64,000 nucleotides of DNA, taken from Protonemura montana (taxonomy: Eukaryota > Arthropoda > Insecta > Plecoptera > Nemouridae). Position numbers and translations under genes: made by a program. Below are positions 1 through 15,700 of this stretch, one piece after another. A model generated the notes under the pieces. That model did no database searches. It worked only from the letters and a program-made list of their open reading frames with translations, and was not told the DNA's origin. Positions within the stretch are counted from its first letter, which is position 1; the number at the start of each line of letters is the position of its first letter. The DNA lies in assembly GCA_947568835.1 (NCBI GenBank), contig OX387606.1, positions 9,982,001 to 10,046,000 on the forward strand, written 5' to 3'.

Positions 1-752
1 TTCAGCATCGCGCTACTCTTCTGTTTTGCTGCGGCTATCCCATCCCCACTCTTCCTCTCCTTTCGCTTCCCCTTGTCAGCCTTCATAATCTTCTCTATGC
101 TCGACATGATCTCCTTCTTCCCCTCCTCCCCCCTCGGTGCAGCACCCATTGCTTCGAATGCAGACGCATTCTTTTTCGGCCGACCCGGCCCGCGTTTCAC
201 CGCCACGTTTGACAACGGAACTGGCGACACCTCATCGCAGCTGTCAGTCCCGCTCGCAAAGTCAGAATTCAATGATTTCTTCTTCAGCGAAGCCTTCTTC
301 GGCCTTCCCGGGCCCCTTCTAATCTCGGCAAACTTGGGCCGTGCTTTCGAGTGTTCTTGGTGGCTTGATGAAACTGGTGGCGATGCCAACTGCCGCGCCG
401 GCGGCGAGACCGATCTCCTGGGCGGCGAACCGGCAACCGATTGTATACCACTGTCCGGGGACACGTTGGACACGGAGAGATCCAGCTGCATGTACGCCTC
501 CATCTCCGGCGGTCGCTTGGCGGCCTTGGGCGGACGGCCGCGCTTGCGTCTCTTGGGGGCTTCTGAAGCCTTTGCCGTTTCGGTGGCCGCGCATGAAAGT
601 AGCTTGGTCTTCTCGACAAACTGCTGTAGCAGGCTGCTTGAGTACGGGTGGCCGACGGTGGCGGCAGATTCGTCGTCACCACTGCCGTTGCTGGAGGTGT
701 CGCCATCGTGGTCGGCGCCGAGTTGAATGCGTTCGATGGCCGCGCTTACCAC
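1..752 (-). other. ash1: ash1 exon with three AT-hooks
   Basis: Exon opened by acceptor CACTAG at 758-753 and open to the window edge (250 codons plus 2 bases). It contains RKRGRPPK, RRGPGRPKK and KRGPGRPKK, all GRP-core AT-hooks that bind the minor groove of AT-rich DNA. It also has SPDSGIQSVAGSP, similar in style to the Ser-rich PSDSGIGTD stretch of ASH1L. The C-terminal part is Lys/Arg/Glu-rich. Human ASH1L also carries AT-hooks between its N-terminus and the SET domain, which fits. The plus-strand open frames here are antisense shadows of a GC-rich exon. Confidence 0.85.
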
Positions 753-3700
753 CTAGTGAAAATATAAGAGGGGTTTACAGTTTTAGTCTGATTACCTATA
801 TTTTTGACAAATATAAAGAGTCTTGAGTAAAAGGCATATTTATCAAGTATCCAATAGAGTTTCAGAGCCATGAAAAACCACACCTAGGAGTTTCCTGACA
901 ATTTTATCTGAGAATCAGGAGATCCAAATTGCCATAGGAGTAGGATATGCAGGTTCATGGATCGTTCATTTTTGGCCTAATGAACTGGATAAAGACTAGG
1001 TGATGAAAGTAACGTAAACAATTTGGAGTTAACTTCAGAGCAGTGATTCGAGTTTTATCGGTCTGGCATGCTTACCTGCTCAGGAAGCTCGACGTCGCTG
1101 CTGCTCTCGGTGCCGCGTTGCGCTGCCTTGCCGCTCTCCGAGCTCACATCCTCAAAGCCGTCGAATGGCGCTCCACACCCGCCATCGTCCGCCGCGGGCA
1201 CCACATCTGGGAGGATCGCGGCCAAGTCCTCCTGATTGATCACCTGCGGCGGGAGACAATGAACGTTAAACAAACGTCCCATTTAATTTCAGTTATTTTT
1301 GTTTGTAATATAACCTGCATTTATTTGCTGCATTATGTTAGAGGAAGTGGCTAAGTGTATCCCAGTATAGCCAAGTACAACCTCCCCAAGTACCCCCAAC
1401 AAACCCAAGTAATGACGGGACGCTAACAGATAAAAGGTAGGGACAGCAAACCACGGACACCGACAAATCTCGTGCGGATTGGTTGCGGAATTAATGAAGG
1501 AGGGATTGAAACATTTCTGAGTCTTTTTCGAGAAGGAGCAATCCCAGCCAAATGGTTGAAAAAAGTTACAAAAAACTTTAACCAGGATAGCTGGCCATTA
1601 GTATTGCATCAGGGATATCTTGAAGACAAGTTCGCTGGCATACTTCTTTCAGTATGCCAAGGCATTCGATTTCAAGTCGGAAAGCTACTTGATTTGATGG
1701 ACTATACAAAATCTGGACCAACATAAAGTCAATAAGGTTCTTTGCTTTAAGAAGGTATGACAATGGAAATCCAAGAAATTTTCTAGACAATAGCAATCGG
1801 CTTGTCTTTGCCTGAATCGCAGAACAATATATCTCTTGGCTTGTGGCAGGCTGCCCAGCCTGAAACCCTGCACCTTGACTCACCTGCAAGTGCTCAGAGA
1901 TGGAGATGTTCTCCTGGCCAGCAGCTGCGGTGCCGACCAGCTGTCGAGCCAGCTGTGCAATGCCGCCGCCGCCCTCATGCTCGGAGTCTGAAGAGCAGCT
2001 ACGCGGGGACGCTGCACGCGCAGCCGGTCGCTGAGTAGCCGTGCAGTTGGGCAACCGCATGTTGTACACGCCTCGCCCACCGCCTACGCCCGAAACCTGC
2101 GACAAACAAGAAAGTTGAGGTTAATTTCAGTCTGCTTTCTGTGAAAGTTCCTTGAAGATTTGGTGTGGCAGCAATGGGTAGTGGGCTGGGAATAGTATTC
2201 CACGGTTGACTTTCAGTACATAGTGCAAAAGGATTTTGTTGATATTGCTCCACTGGACATCAGCTCTCCTAGGCAGTGTCAGAGGCAAGGTGTAGTTAGT
2301 TGATATTGGAAGTTCATTCTAGTGACATTCTACAAAAGTACAAAATCTTTCATTTTAGAAGAAAATATTGAACTGATCTAAAATCACATCCCATCAGTGT
2401 ACCTGAGTAACAATTAATGGGAAGACCAATCAAATATCAATCATTGAAAGGTTGCTGATCAACAAACTATAACAATTTGAGAAAATATGTTTTTATTTAA
2501 GGATTATCCTTACTGATCACCGTGACATCAACTGCCATTCAGATTGGCTATATATTGACTTGAGAAGGTGTTATTTTCTTCAACAAAAATGTGATCCTGT
2601 TGAACCTGATGTGAACATGTTCTAAAGATCCTGATTTTGAACAATACGAATTCGAAATTTGTGTTTGTTTATTGCTGTACGCAGGATACTAGCATTGCCT
2701 AGTACTGGACATCCCAAAGCATGACTGTACCTTGCTAGCATGGTAACTAAATAATTAACATATTCACAAGCCCATCAGTCTGTTTGATAAATGATGCACC
2801 CACAATGACTCTTCCTAAGTGTTCCTTTGAAATCGTGTGATCAACCAACGCCCCTCTGGCCAATGGCGTCGGCGTCGTTCAAGTATGAAATTACACAGAA
2901 GGAAGGAATGTCAGAGCTAAAGACGGGATGGATAACCGAAAAGAAGCGTCCGTTTGCACGGAGAGCAAAGAAACACAATGAAATTATGCAAGGGCCAGGA
3001 GGGCAGGTGCGGCAAACGGGCATTACACTTCTTCTACTGACTTCCTGCCAAGATTACTCCTAACTCATACCAACTATCTGTCCGATCAAGACAAGAAGCG
3101 CAAACGATTTGGAATACGCCATCAAACTACTTTATATTACGGTCGTCGCCGCGTGGCGCCAGAGTTTAAAAAACTAGTAGCGACTAAACGTTTCATAGTG
3201 ACAATGTCACTAAAAAAAAATGTATGAGCGCTTAAAAATCAAGGAGCCGTAAAACGATTTTCGGATCCGTCTCTCGGGCGTTCCGTTTTTTTCTTTTTTG
3301 AACGTGCCGTTGCAGCGAATCGAGATGCCAGCTTGCACCAACGATAAAATGGTAAACTCTTGTTCAAATTCCAGTAGGCACGGTCGCACCATCGGTTCCA
3401 TGCGATGGTGTAAACGAATGTGAAGCTGTTGCATCGAGAGAGTGCGAGAGATAGAGAGAGAGAGAGTGAGAGAGAATGTGCATTTCGCGAGACAGGAATG
3501 CAGTCAGCATCATGTGAAACAACCAGCATGCATGCTGTGCGGTTGCATTGCGTCTCGATCGCATATTGGACGCGGATGATGCATTTATGTGCAGTGCTAT
3601 GTGCAGTGCTATGTGCATGTCTAAGCGTCGTTCGTGGCATGGCACAACCATAAGTACATACCTACTCAGTACCACCGTCGAGAAACATATAATTTGCATA

Positions 3701-6700
3701 CTAGACGTTTAGTCTTGCCGTGTAATTTATTTGTGTTGTTTTACTAGTTATTAATTGGAAACAATTTGGTTACTGTCATTTCACAACAACAACAAAAAAA
3801 TGTTTATAATCACGTGGAATAAAACGCGCAGCGACCATTAACGCAAACGATCTTCAAACACAAAAAAAGTAAACTGCAATCCAATCTGTCTCAAGAAGAT
3901 AATAGATGATCCACGCAAACGATAGCGACCAGTTGCAGGAAAAACCTCACCAGTAACTTAGCCGACGCTTCAACCCTCCTATAAAACAAAGCCAACCCCT
4001 TCACACTCACGCATCCGGTGCACAAAAGAAGCTTGACTGCACCACTCACAAAAGTACCGACACCTATCAAAGCACGAAACAATTCAAAACTCTCCATACC
4101 TCACACGCGCCAATCTCAAAGACCCCGCGCCGAAATCCACACCCGAAACATAACAAATCTGTCACCGCCTAGGTACCACTGCACTATAATAAACTCTACA
4201 AACAAACTCTTTGCGCACGCCGTCTGTACAATTATGTCCACCACCGACCACTATACCTTCGCTACTTGTCTGAGCACCCATGTGTGCGTGGCCTACAATT
4301 TCCACCCCTCAGTATACAAACTACCGGGCCGCCCTACACATGACGCTGTTTAACGGTAGTAGAGGGCAGGTGTTACACTTGGGAGAGTCGAAGTCGTCAG
4401 AGTCACTTCTTGCATCAATTAAAAGTACATAATGTGTACGACGTGCCAAGTCCGGACGCTCGTCTGTGATGGATCATGTTTGTGTGTGTCATTGTCCGCA
4501 TTGTAATTAACGCAAAGTCCGAAACGAATTTTCTGTCATTATGTTTTAATATGATACCCTTTGCCAGAGTGAGGGGAGAATGGTAACGAGAGGGGTACAT
4601 GCTTCATGGCACGGTAATGTACATCTAGAATGATTGAAAACGCAATTCGGTACAAGAATCGAATCGATGTATAATCTGTTTAGTGAGCTGGATAACAAAA
4701 TTGCGTGCACACGCCTCTTCGTGATCGGATCTCTGTATGGTTTTGATGTTGTCAGGCATGATGAAATCTTTGTACTAATAATGGCAAGAAGTAAGTACTT
4801 ACAGGTACTAGGTAAGTATGTTACTGTATAAAAATGGCAGTGATGGCGATTAAGTTAAATTAATTGTGTTAATTATGCCTATTAAGTGGGGAAAAAAACC
4901 AGAGAAAAATATACCTTGTGCGACAAGGTAGCTTTAATGTTGGGAACGTCCCTTGCTCCAATACGAGAACGTATATGCAGCAATTTAATTCTTTCCGTGC
5001 ATAATACAGTAATCAATCGCGGTAATTTAAAAATATGCATTTTTTTCATCTATCACGAGAAAATGTTAATGAATTGTGTAATATCTTGATTTCATATGAT
5101 TCATTTCCTCAAAGCAGCGGAGAATATCCTTCATAACCACTTTTTTTTAAACAGTTTTCAATCGCATTACTTTCACCTTTCTACAGTAAACAGCACTTCT
5201 CCAAGAAAATCATGCCGGTACATGTCAGTCACGTCAAGACACCCGCGGCCCTGTTAGAGTAAACTGCAGCAGCATGCCTCAACAAGGGACGCAGAGAGCC
5301 ATGCGTGTATTGGGGATGCATGGGCCCGCCCCGCCCCGTGATGCCCGCGCCCCCAAAAAATATGCAAACACCACACGACGTCGGTCGTCGAACCGCCAAA
5401 GGGGTTGAACTTGTTTTTAATCGGCGATGAAAACTAGAAGAGATTTGCAACTGCATGTCTCGGCAATGTAGACGGAAAATAATCCAGACAATTATTTCCT
5501 CGCTTTAGGTAGTAATGTCATTTATTTTTAATGTTAACATCACTACCATGCAAAATTTACGTTTGGTCGTAAACCGGAGGAGTGTGCCAGTAAATTTAAT
5601 GGCAACCATGTTCAGTGTACGTAAATTACTTTACGCAAAATACGCCGATAAAAGTTAGCTATCGAATTGCTACTCTACCATTACTGTGGTTATCTCACTA
5701 TTGGTGAAATTATAGTCGGATGGATCTACAGCAAAAGAACAGATTCAATATCCTAACAGACTCTTCGTTAGCCCTTAAAAAAGTTGCATGTGTTAGGAAC
5801 TCACTGAACCATATACACAATTTAAATTTCTGTATCTTCTGCTGCCTATCCTCTGCAAAGCCGAAGAAAACCCAAGACCAACGACTAGCTAAAAACTCCA
5901 CCGGGGGTAATTAATTCGAGCGCCTCTGGTCAGTCAATGAAGCGAATGCACCTGCCGATTGAAAATGCCCATACACCGTGGCGCAGTCCAACAAAGAACT
6001 TGTTTTTAAGCGTTCAAAATTGTGCGTGAATTTCTAATGACGCAGCGGGCGGTATCGTTGATCTGTGGTCAATTTCTTGCATTTCTTTTCGTATGTTTAA
6101 AAGTTGAGACATTTGCAGTTTTCTCGTTTTACTAATGGGGTAGGACCCTTCCAAACATTTTTGTTCAACGACTTGCAATAGATACAATGCGGCTCTTTGA
6201 CATAAATAAATATAATCAACGTTAACTTTGTATTAAATTAACTCAAATAAAATATAACTAAAAATTATCACGAGCTAGAATCCCAAATTCGCTTCTTTCC
6301 TATATTTCCCCCACCGAAAAGCAATACATCAGATGCATTTGTTTGAAACAAATTTATGACCAATTATATGTTTGTATGATGAACAGTAAAAATACCTCAA
6401 GCCTCATAAAAGCAACAAAAACCCACCGAAATACGGTTCACATGTAAAACTCGTGTAATTCGTTCAAAGTCTGCCGCCATGGCCGTGCATTTTTCACAAC
6501 CAATTAGTCAAGGGTTGTAAACTACGAAGATCGATCGGGCTTCCCTTGTTTTCTTCGGAAGCAAACAGTCACGCAGACTCGTCTGCTATCGACAAGCAGC
6601 ATGGGTCAAACACAGCCCTACAGTCTAGCCTGCAAGAGAAGATACCAGCCCAAAGACTGCCCCCAGCATCGCTACCAACTAATTAATGAAATTTCAGTTA

Positions 6701-9700
6701 TGATTTTAATGTAGCGATTTCAAAGTACTTATTAAATCTGCACAATTATTCACAGGATTATTATAAATGTAGTTGTATTTATTTATTTTTGTATAATATA
6801 GCTTGAATAAACAAAACATATCGGCATAACAACAATTTAAGAGCAAAAGAAAAATAGTGGACAGCAGTATTTTAACTAGTATATGTTACGAAACGTCGGG
6901 AAATTTAGTTGCCCTTTACTTAGCATTCAAAACCCAGTTCAAATAGTTTTTCTAAAAACTTGTGCTAAGGGTAAATTAAGTAGACATGAGTCTAAAAACC
7001 ATCATTAAGTATTTTCAGTATTTAAAAAAATGACAGTTAGCCCTCATGTCACCCTAAAATGACAGGCGGCGCCTCTGTCGGAACGGAATATCGTGGTAAA
7101 GACCGTGAAAACTAAAGAGATTACAACCAATTAAAAGAACCAGAGACAAGGAATAACCGCTAAGTAAAATAAAATTGAGAGTGAAATAAAATAAAATGTC
7201 TTTAAATCAAGAATCCATTCATGCTTGACCCACCCTTATTGAGCTGGCGGCGTTTTGGGCAGAAAATTGGCAATTTCCGTGGGCTTAAATGGTGGACCCT
7301 TTTAGAGGTCAGCGACTTTTAAGACATAATCCACGATAGAACATCAATCAGCTTAGTGTGTACCAACAAGGAAAAAAGGTATTTTGAAGCTACTGGTATA
7401 GGTTCTCTATTATACTATCTAGCTACAAGGTATGCGAAGACCCAAGATCTCAAGTGGTTTTCAAGTGGCAATTAGGAGGGTCTTTGTTCGATTCGTGTTT
7501 ATCTCGTTACGGGTCAAAATTTCAACCCTTCTTAGTGCGACCGTCTATGCTATCTTTCGAACTTACACACCAACTCACACCCTTTCCTCAAAGGTAAACA
7601 CCAGAAACAGAATTACAATGCAATGCAATGTATTCGGAAATGAAGCCAAATCAGTCAATTCTGACAGCTAACATGTTTCAAAGGTAAATATTGACATCTA
7701 AAAATGCATAAACAAAGACCACAAGGAACTAATTTCCCATACTAGTGAGTGTGCACGACAAAACCATACCACATTTAATAAATCTCCTTAACATTGACCA
7801 CTAAATAACGAATATAGTCATGTGAGCAATAGACAAAAGTTGGTTATTATTTTAATTACGATGATCTTGAACAGCGACCTTGACTTGAGAGGGAGCGGGT
7901 CATCGACGATGATGATGATTACGATGACCAGTACATTCTCAACACCTGTGTCTTTAAGTGTAGTACGCGTCTTGCATTGCTATGCCAAGCGTATACCTAT
8001 TTGGGCATTGTGTACGGTGGCAAAGAGATGAAAGATCCCACACTGACTCATGTGGGAAATAAAAAAGCCATTCTTCTGGTTTTTGAACAATTCCCATGGA
8101 GGGGTGAAAACCGTATGTTATTAGAGGTGTGTGCTATGTGGTGTGTGTGGATGGGCGTAAGGTGGTTTGTTGTTCCTGAGGAAAAGAGTGGATATGCGTC
8201 GATCTGGATGCGTTATAAGGCGGAAGGAATGTTGCGTAGTACTTTCGTTTTGTACCCGCGTGGAGATTGAGATGCAGGAACTGGAACAGGAATTGTGATA
8301 ATAAATTCAAAAACGTGCATTTAAAATAAAAATGAGGACATTCATTTTAAATGTCATGAAATGTGTTATTATTCGAAGATCAATTAACATCTTGCGTACC
8401 TTTATTAGGTTCATTACCAATAAACTCATATATTCCAATTTCCAGCTCTCATGTCTATCTGAAATCAATTGCAAAACTGCTGATTCTCACCTACGAGCAT
8501 TTCGGTAAGGTGTATTCCAAAAACACAGTTCCAAAAAGGGACTTTGGTATTTACCTTTGAAACATGATAGCTGTCACGATTGATTGATTGACTTCGTTGT
8601 TGAACGTATGTATTGCGTAGCATTGGAATTCTATTTCTAGTGTCTGGTGTTCGAAACACAGATAACATAGTTAAGTCAGGAGGGTTGAAACTTTAATACG
8701 TGGCAAGATAAACAAGAATCGATCAACGACCTCTAATCGCCACTTGGAAACTTTAAAAACCAATGCACCCCATGCCTAATTAAAAATTCCATAACCTGGT
8801 ATACCCAACGTTTACAAGTGCGTTTCAAAAGGTGCATCCAAACGAAAACAAACAAAGGTCCTATCGCGATTTCCTTTTCCACTCGCCATTCCCCGATTTT
8901 AGCACGTTATCCGGTCAGTACAAAGATTGCCAATCACAGATTTGTCATGCAAACGCCAGCGAAAGGTATACACACCTCAGTGAACCAGCGCAGCGTAGCG
9001 CCGAAACTTGACCCCACCTGACCATGACTTTGCGCCAAATCTCGAGCAATTTCCCGCCAAGGGGCAATGCGGAGGGGGTGGCGGTCAAGGTGACCCTCTT
9101 CGATGCGCTCTTTGGCCATCAGATAGTGCGGGGGGGGGGGGAGGGCAACAACTGGGTGTGCAGCCAAATCCAGCCAACCAGTCAGCGGCGAGAGCGCGGG
9201 ACACGGGGTATGTCTCGTAATAACAAGCTAATGGCTATCAATTAGTAACCAAGGGACCATGGAAAGCCCGAAATCTTTCACACGAAACTAAGGACATCTC
9301 AAGGTGATGAATATACTAACTCTTTCCTTTTTTTTCGTTTTTGTCCCGCGCGGTATATATATATACACGTGTATATATAATAGAAAATGTAGCCTTGGAT
9401 TCGCTGATACTCACAAAAGTATGGAGACTTTACTGGGTATACAAATAAATACGCAAATGTCCCCCCTTCCACTTCTCATTCCAGTAAGTCAATTGCAAAA
9501 AGAACGCCGGTGGGTACGGACCTCTAGCATTGACACGCCGGGCCAGCAATGCCGCGCGCTCCAACCAAGATGATAGAAAAACTGGTCCAGCCCACTCAAT
9601 TTAGACAAAAGAGAATTATAGGAAATACATAATTCATGGCCGTTTAGTCTTTGTGTTAAAACTGTTTGATATGGACAGGGGATAATAGTACTGCTGAGAG

Positions 9701-12700
9701 ACAGTGGCAATGTAAACAGAATATGAAGTGTCTCTATGAATACGCAATGAGGCCCAGCCGTTGCTGTCGCAGTCGTCGATGCCGAGGGAAATATGCACGA
9801 GTCGTATGGAAAGATCGTCAAGGTTGATCCCCGATGGCTATTTGGAAAGTTAATTAATTTGAAGAATTGCAGTAAATTAGAGCCAATTCAAAGATAGACC
9901 ACCACGATAAAAAAAAAAAAACGTTGAAATTTTTATGGATCTGAATTGTAAGCATGTCGTGCTTGTGTTTTTGTTTATTGTCAAAAGATAAAGAATATGA
10001 GCAGGTGAATTTGGTAACCTAATAAAATTGAATTAAACAGCCGAATTAATATGGAAATCTTCAGATGTCTGATAATTTTGCGGTAATTGATCTGTATTTT
10101 TATTTTGACCCTTGAGAGCTGAATTGCCAGCATGCCAGCGGAAAGATACCCTAGATTTTTTTCTACAAATGTACAAACAAGCTAATAGTGTTAATCGACA
10201 GCCGAGCTACAATTAACCCAGCCTAATCGCAAAGACAGTGGGTCACTACAGGCAAACCGACACTTATCGAAACCATTCGACCGGGACAGCATGCAATTCA
10301 TTGTAGTCGCGTGGAGTGTAGCTACTATACACTTACTACAGTTATAGGGTAATTTAATAACACGAATAGTGGCCGGCTGAAAATTTTTTTTAGTCCGCCT
10401 CTTAGAAAATCATCACGCGAAAGAAAGCGCGCTAAAAATTAACATGAAGCCACGAATCTCGCACGATGACCCAAGAGGTGGCATACCCGCTAGCTGTTAA
10501 ACAGACCCCCCCCTCCCTCGCAAAAAAAAAACACTGTCAAATAATATAATAGGTGTATCGAAATCTTTTCCTACCAATAATACTGGCAACGGTAAAAGAT
10601 AACAAGAAATGTTATTTTTAAATTGATTGATTTATGTGTTGTGTGTTAAACACCAGTGTTTTGACAACAGGCCCTGTGGCACTTGTCTAATGGCGTCGGT
10701 GAATGAGTGAATGAATGAGATGATGATACACCTAGCCTAGCTAGCAGGAAGAAGAGCAACCCGGTGCCGGCACGTAGCCTACTTCTGTCGAAGAGAACCA
10801 AAGGGACCAGCGGCTAAACGTCCTTTCCGAGGGGCAGAACGGGAACAACAGGATTCCTCCACGAATCCATGCTGTCGAGAGGTTAATAAGCAAGGCGAAT
10901 GAAGTGTATGCACTAACTTTCATCCCCCCCGACATCTATCTCTTGAAAAGAATTGGTAATATGTATGATGGTCACCCATTCAACGACTGATCACAGCGTA
11001 TAGTGTTGCTTAACTTCTGTGATCTCTCGAGAACCGGTCGGTGTAATGTAAAAGTATACACGGATGATGAATAATTTTCCGATATGGTCGTCACATCACG
11101 GTCTGGCGTGTTGGAAACACCGGTTCTCGCGATATCAAGCAACATTGCGCTGGGTCAGGTATTGGATGGGTTATCATCAAACACATTACCAGTTTAGTTT
11201 GGGAAATGGTTGCATGGATGAAAGTTAGTACAGCAACTTCATTCGCTTTGCTTATCAACCTCTTGACAGCATGGATTTGTGAAGGAATTCTGTTGTTCGC
11301 GTTGTACCGTCCTTTTGAAAGGACGTTAAGCCAGTTTAATGCTCTTCGATAGGAGTAGGTAAGGTGCCGACGCCAGGCTTCCGTTCCTTCCTTCTAGGCT
11401 AGGTTAGATCCATCGTAATCCACTCCCACACCGACGCCATCAAGATCGTATTGGTAACTTAGACTTTGGCGTAAAAATCAAGAAAGCATTTCAAATTTCC
11501 CGTGCCCACTGGTTACAAAAATTTCGGCGCCCATCGATTTTTCGCCGCATTTCTGCGCCCACTTTCCAACGAAGCCGCGCGAAAAATAAAAAACAACGCT
11601 CGAAGAAACGTGGCTGTGCATAATCAAATGGCGTACTGACATCCAATCAAAAGACACCGCAGAAAACCCACACTATCGCACAAGTTCACAGTCGGAGTGC
11701 AGGTATTGAACGTAATTCCTGTACGTGTACGTGTAACAAGCCTCTTGCTAATGCAGTTGTTCCCTTGCACCCCCCCCCCCCCCCTCCCCCCACCATCGGA
11801 GTTGCAAGAGCAAGGTATATATTCAAGTGCCCACACGAAGGGTAACTCTAAAGAGAGGGTGTTTGCCCTCCCCGTATCTCGATGCAGATCTCCGTTTAAT
11901 GCGAGCTCGACGCCGACGTCGACGTCGGGTGTAGCGTGCGATTCGTGGCGTCGGTCTACACATGACCACGTGATCGCCCGAGCACGCACGTCGAAGAAAA
12001 GGGTTTAAATGCTATGCTTCTTATACGATTAAGGAACTGTTAAATATAAAAAAGATTTCGACTTTTAAACACAACGATTTCTTATAAATCATAACTTGCT
12101 GCGAACATAAAAGTCGTGTTTTTATATTGTGGCTAAACATGCGAAAAAGTGAGGCAGCCACCAGCGACAATCGAGATAGTGGTACTAACGTGTATATTAT
12201 TATTTTCATGGCTTGTTGACGGGAGAAATTGGTGGTCGCCAGCGCGATAAAGCCGAAGTGAAGGTTCGCTAGAGTTAACTGTTCGTTAGTGGTCGTGAGC
12301 GGGGTCGTTTTGGGCATCCCGGTGACATGCAAAGATTTGGGGTCACGCGACGTTTGCGGGGTGCAAAGAACGAGGAGGTCACTTGTTTAAAACTCGTTCC
12401 AAATGGAAGGTCTTGAATGGTCAAAAAAAAACCCGGAAAGAATTCACAAAAATGAAAACGCAGTTTGTGCGAGCACGTTAACGAGCGCTAAATAGTGAAA
12501 TTTTATTGTTATTGTGTACTTCGCGCGTGCAGTTATTATTGATGACTGTCTACGCATTGAAACGCACTTTTTTACGGTTTCTTTGAAAAAAAGATGTGAG
12601 TCCCCAATACTCTTCTCATTTCTAATACTCCTCTAAATTGATCGGCATACACATTTTGTTGCCATGCAATTCGACTCTCGGTCGCAATTAAAAAGCCACT

Positions 12701-15700
12701 CGATAGAGCACCGAGTGCACTTGCACTTGATAATGAATGGTGAATGCTAGTTGCTTGTATGATTATGATTATGCACCGGCTTGGCAAATTGACTGCATAT
12801 ATACGGCATGAACTTTTTTAAAGCCGCCATAATGGCTCTAAGTGTGTTCTTCTTAAAGTGCAATCCAGTTTTATAAGTGATCAACGATGAATTTCATGAT
12901 GCTATATAATAACGTGCAAGTACTATGATGAACAACAGTAAGCATTCATCTCGTTTTTTTTGTTTTTTTTGGCTCAGCCACCACGGAATGAATTTGAATT
13001 TTTAAACAATGTAGATTTCAGTCAGTTGATTGTGTTCAGGTTGTAATTATCTAGATATAACCTAACCCATCCCATTTATTTTTTCATATAGCTAACGTCT
13101 GATCTTTCAATTGTCGACAATTTCCTCGATAAAAATCGACATTTCTTACAGCTGAACTGCCGATTAAAAACCAATTGCTCCATAAACCAGTCGATTAAAA
13201 TTGCAAACGTCTCAGCCGCAAGACGCATCGAGTCGCGCAATCAAACATCAAAACGACATCACAATGGCCCATAACCATAGGCGCGGGCAATAAAAAAAAA
13301 TACGTCGTCATCACACAATACAAAGTGCACCGTGTGCAGTCTAAACCATATGATAAAACAACAACGCGAATATGCACCGCGATAAAAACTGCACTTCTAC
13401 AAACAAATGCATGTAGGCAGATATACACACACACATACACCAACTAAAGCACTAGAATAATAAAGACCGGGCTATAGAGGGATATAAAATTGTGCGGTGT
13501 GGGTTGCTTCCAATCTCTAGGCGACATTGATTGATCAGGCTACGTAGAGTTTGCATTGTCTATATAATGCCCGCCAAACATGCACTCTGTTAAGCCAACA
13601 AACATGACACCCCCCATATGAAGTGGACTCAGGGATGGACGGCGACGACGGTTGAGGGTGGCACATCGCGAGGATGACGGTGCTCGTGCTAGCGCGGGAC
13701 TCTTAGGAGACCGAGATGCACGGGAAATAAACAGCGATACAGCGAAGAGCTGGCTGTTGGGTGGCTTTATTCAGACCTACACATGGCAAATTATTATTAT
13801 TTCTTTCATTTTAACTTTTTATTTGTTTTGCTTCGTTCTTCAAAGCACTTTTAAGTCCACAAAGGATTGTTGTGATAAGGCGCGCATTGGTTTTGGTTGA
13901 CCAAAATATCATATGATATAACTGGCTGAGGAAATGAGGTTGGGGGGAAGAGGAAGAGGATGTCCGCGTGGGGTCTGGTAGCTCATGCGCACGTAGAAGC
14001 AGATCGCGCGGAATGATTATCACCTTCGCACAAGTGACAATCACTCGCACACAAAAAAAAAAATACCCGGATAAAATAAAACCACTAGCGAATAAATACA
14101 TCTCAACAAAGGCGGCTTCTGAGAAATGAACGTAAATTACACTTAGAGTGAACGTAGTATATCTGATTGGAGATTCTGAATCAAGTGTTTGACAGGTATA
14201 CCTAAAGGAATTCGAATCTAGCAGCGCAAACTGTCTAGGTGGTTGACAACAACAGGTTCTGTTTCCATCGAATCATTGGCACCAAACAGCATGTGATCTT
14301 GAGGTGGAAAAGAAGGAGAGGAATGAGAGGAGAGGAAGAAATCACATCACACACAATTGCACTGCATTACGTATGCATCGGATCGAGAAAATGCCAAGCT
14401 GTTGCGAATGTGATTTATTGTTATGCAAATGATAGCTAAGATGGTTGTTGCACAAAGAAATGAATGCCATTGTTATTGAAAGTGAGGCATAAGGCATCGT
14501 CGCTGTAATTGCGCCTGCGGCCAAGATATCAAGTTCAAATCGAGAAAGACAAATAGGAGTCGGACTGATTAAATAAAACCGAAGTGTATCAAAATTCAAA
14601 ACAGACGAAAACAGACCCAGGAGCCCGGAGTGTTGCAAGTCACAACCACCACCTTTTCATGCGCGTGCTAAATTTATGAGACTGTAACACGAGCACAATA
14701 AATCAGATAAAATCAGCATAAATTTGGCGAGCGAATTTGAAAATAGTGGAGGTCTCCGCAGCAAATGGGCTGCCGTTGCTAAACGGTTCTCAATTGAGAC
14801 CTGTTAGAATGGGCGGCATTACCATTCAACTACGAGGGGCGTCGGCGGCACCACCAAGTCTTCGACATCAAGATTCTCTGAGTACAGAGACCCTGCCTCG
14901 CGATGATGCAGCGAATGGAAAACCACAATCAACAACCTCCGCTACTCATTTTTTTTCTCGCGGCGACGTTAATATTTATTTTTTTTGTTATTAATTTTCC
15001 TCCGGGATGCAAAGATGTTGCCCCGTACATGTGGCGGCAATGACGACTGCCTAATCACGGCGGTATGTTACCCATTCGGCGCACGCTTGTCCGTCGGGTG
15101 CAGATGACATCTCACCAACAAGTGTCCGACATTGCGCCAGACGTGTAGTAGCTCATCAAGACCAGTTTATCACAAGCACTTGCGGTCGTTTCTTTTTGTT
15201 GTTGTTTTCTCTTTTTGTTCACCTTCTTGCCGTTTGCCCATTCGAGCAATAGAAGGCAAGTCAAGGACGGTTAGCTTTATTAGCTATTTTAGAATTCACC
15301 ATCGTGGAAATTATTGTCAGCAATGCCGAGTTTTTTTTCTAAGTCGAAAAACCATGTCTATATATCGTGTTAAACGTCTCGAGACTTCAGCCGAGACGCA
15401 TAAGTTGTCTAATAACCTGCATAGGTAAACTCAAGAGGGTCCACCTTGCTGCAGCAACTTATCATAATCTGGTTTGACTTGAAACATGCGAGACACAAAT
15501 CGCATCGTAATTCAATGATCTTACATCGAATAGTTATCCTAGCCATGATTTCGCTACTGTGCAATGAATCGCTAATTTAATCAATCCCAGGCCATACAAT
15601 TGTCTTACCGTATATAACCCACCTTATATGAATCAATTAAAAAATTCTATTAGACACGTAATGTCTAGTTTACGAGACATTTATGTCGGCAAAACGAATT

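Noticed and set aside
73-826. Plus-strand open frames of 217 and 161 codons
   Set aside because: They are antisense to the ash1 AT-hook exon, whose minus-strand frame has recognisable motifs and splice sites.
3239-3699. Reverse-strand frames with Ser-Leu and His-Ser-Thr-Ala runs
   Set aside because: Translations of a GA microsatellite and a short GTGCAGTGCTAT duplication.
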